A stretch of 64,000 bases of DNA from Oceanispirochaeta sp. M1 (GTDB lineage Bacteria; Spirochaetota; Spirochaetia; DSM-2461). Below, one piece after another: positions 63,833 through 64,000 of the stretch. Position 1 is the stretch's first letter. Each line of letters opens with the position of its first letter. The stretch covers positions 62,001 to 126,000 of the forward strand of contig NZ_QQPQ01000001.1 of NCBI RefSeq assembly GCF_003346715.1. The letters are read 5' to 3'. A program made the position numbers and the translations under genes. The notes below the pieces were generated by a model. It was not told where the DNA came from. It saw nothing but the letters and a program-made list of their open reading frames with translations, and made no database searches.

Positions 63833-64000
63833 ATGAAAGAATGGAAAAAGCTGATAACAGACGGCCCTGTCATGACAGTTCTGAGTTTTCTGGTGCTGTC
63901 TTTTGCAACACTTGTTTTTTTTCTCTGGGATACGATTGTTCTGAGCATGAGAGTGAGAGGACGAAAGAACCTGCGGCCCCTCCGGCGGACAGGCTTTGTG
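63833..64000 (+). CDS. Truncated membrane protein, possible acyltransferase (3' end outside window)
   Basis: Only 56 residues are present. There is one membrane helix (about 14-36) followed by a basic RVRGRKNLRPLRRTGFV segment. A helix followed by this G-x-x-N-L...GFV arrangement resembles the start of PlsC-type 1-acyl-glycerol-3-phosphate acyltransferases, but the catalytic H-x4-D lies beyond the window end. Confidence 0.45.
   Translation, partial: MKEWKKLITDGPVMTVLSFLVLSFATLVFFLWDTIVLSMRVRGRKNLRPLRRTGFV

Noticed and set aside
1-64000. tRNA, rRNA, insertion sequence, prophage or integrase
   Set aside because: Scanned by eye for tRNA-like loops, transposase motifs and terminal repeats and found none that I can support.

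Overview
The window looks like chromosomal DNA of a free-living, saccharolytic spirochaete (Spirochaetaceae type). This is an inference from gene content: solute-binding proteins whose mature ends begin SGQ/AGQ, many GGDEF and Cache/7TM sensors, abundant AraC regulators, and several sugar ABC operons without outer-membrane sugar porins. Coding density is high, with many ATGA/GTGA start-stop overlaps. I see no rRNA, tRNA, CRISPR array, insertion sequence or phage gene.

Layout. 1-6500: a peptide-type ABC transporter whose two permeases are each fused to a degenerate M28-peptidase-like domain, followed by OppD- and OppF-type ATPases. 6609-8380: a LarA-superfamily nickel racemase/epimerase homologue overlapping a gluconokinase. 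8439-9230: a secreted Ser-rich DUF2807 protein. 9443-14332: an L-rhamnose catabolic block (AraC regulator; isomerase, aldolase-like protein, FGGY kinase). 14403-21357: AraC regulator, RbsB/A/C/C-type sugar ABC transporter and an arabinose/fucose-isomerase-like enzyme. 21666-29686: YesM/YesN two-component pair, family-1 ABC sugar importer, AraC regulator and a UroD-family protein. 29712-38003: HEAT-repeat protein, hybrid Cache kinase, two diguanylate cyclases, WYL regulator and DUF3795 protein. 38234-42671: GntR/FCD regulator, two tandem GntP permeases and a flavodoxin, with a pair of perfect palindromic operators before the first permease. 42668-48490: LacI regulator divergent from an ABC sugar importer with a cytoplasmic-type sulfatase; four matching LacI-type operators lie between them. 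48681-49799: ECF sigma factor overlapping two small membrane-protein genes. 49855-57178: CrtC/AttH-like protein, ADP-forming acyl-CoA synthetase, DOMON protein, GcvR-like ACT protein, CDP-alcohol phosphatidyltransferase, TVP38 protein and FHA-GGDEF protein. 57163-61593: four closely packed minus-strand genes (SPL-type radical SAM, small barrel-like protein, B12-type radical SAM, PGPGW-like protein). 61622-64000: NusG_II protein, Gx-family transporter, a T-component-like membrane protein (resembling the EetA/EetB modules of flavin-based extracellular electron transfer), RluA pseudouridine synthase and a truncated gene.

How it fits together. The cell imports several sugars and sugar acids through separately controlled operons. 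Each sugar ABC operon has a local regulator, and in all three a strong hairpin follows the solute-binding-protein gene, which would yield more binding protein than membrane complex. The least conventional parts are the mirrored M28-like/permease fusions at 10-4730, the ECF-sigma/micro-membrane-protein module at 48681-49799, and the EetA/EetB-like cassette at 61622-63160.
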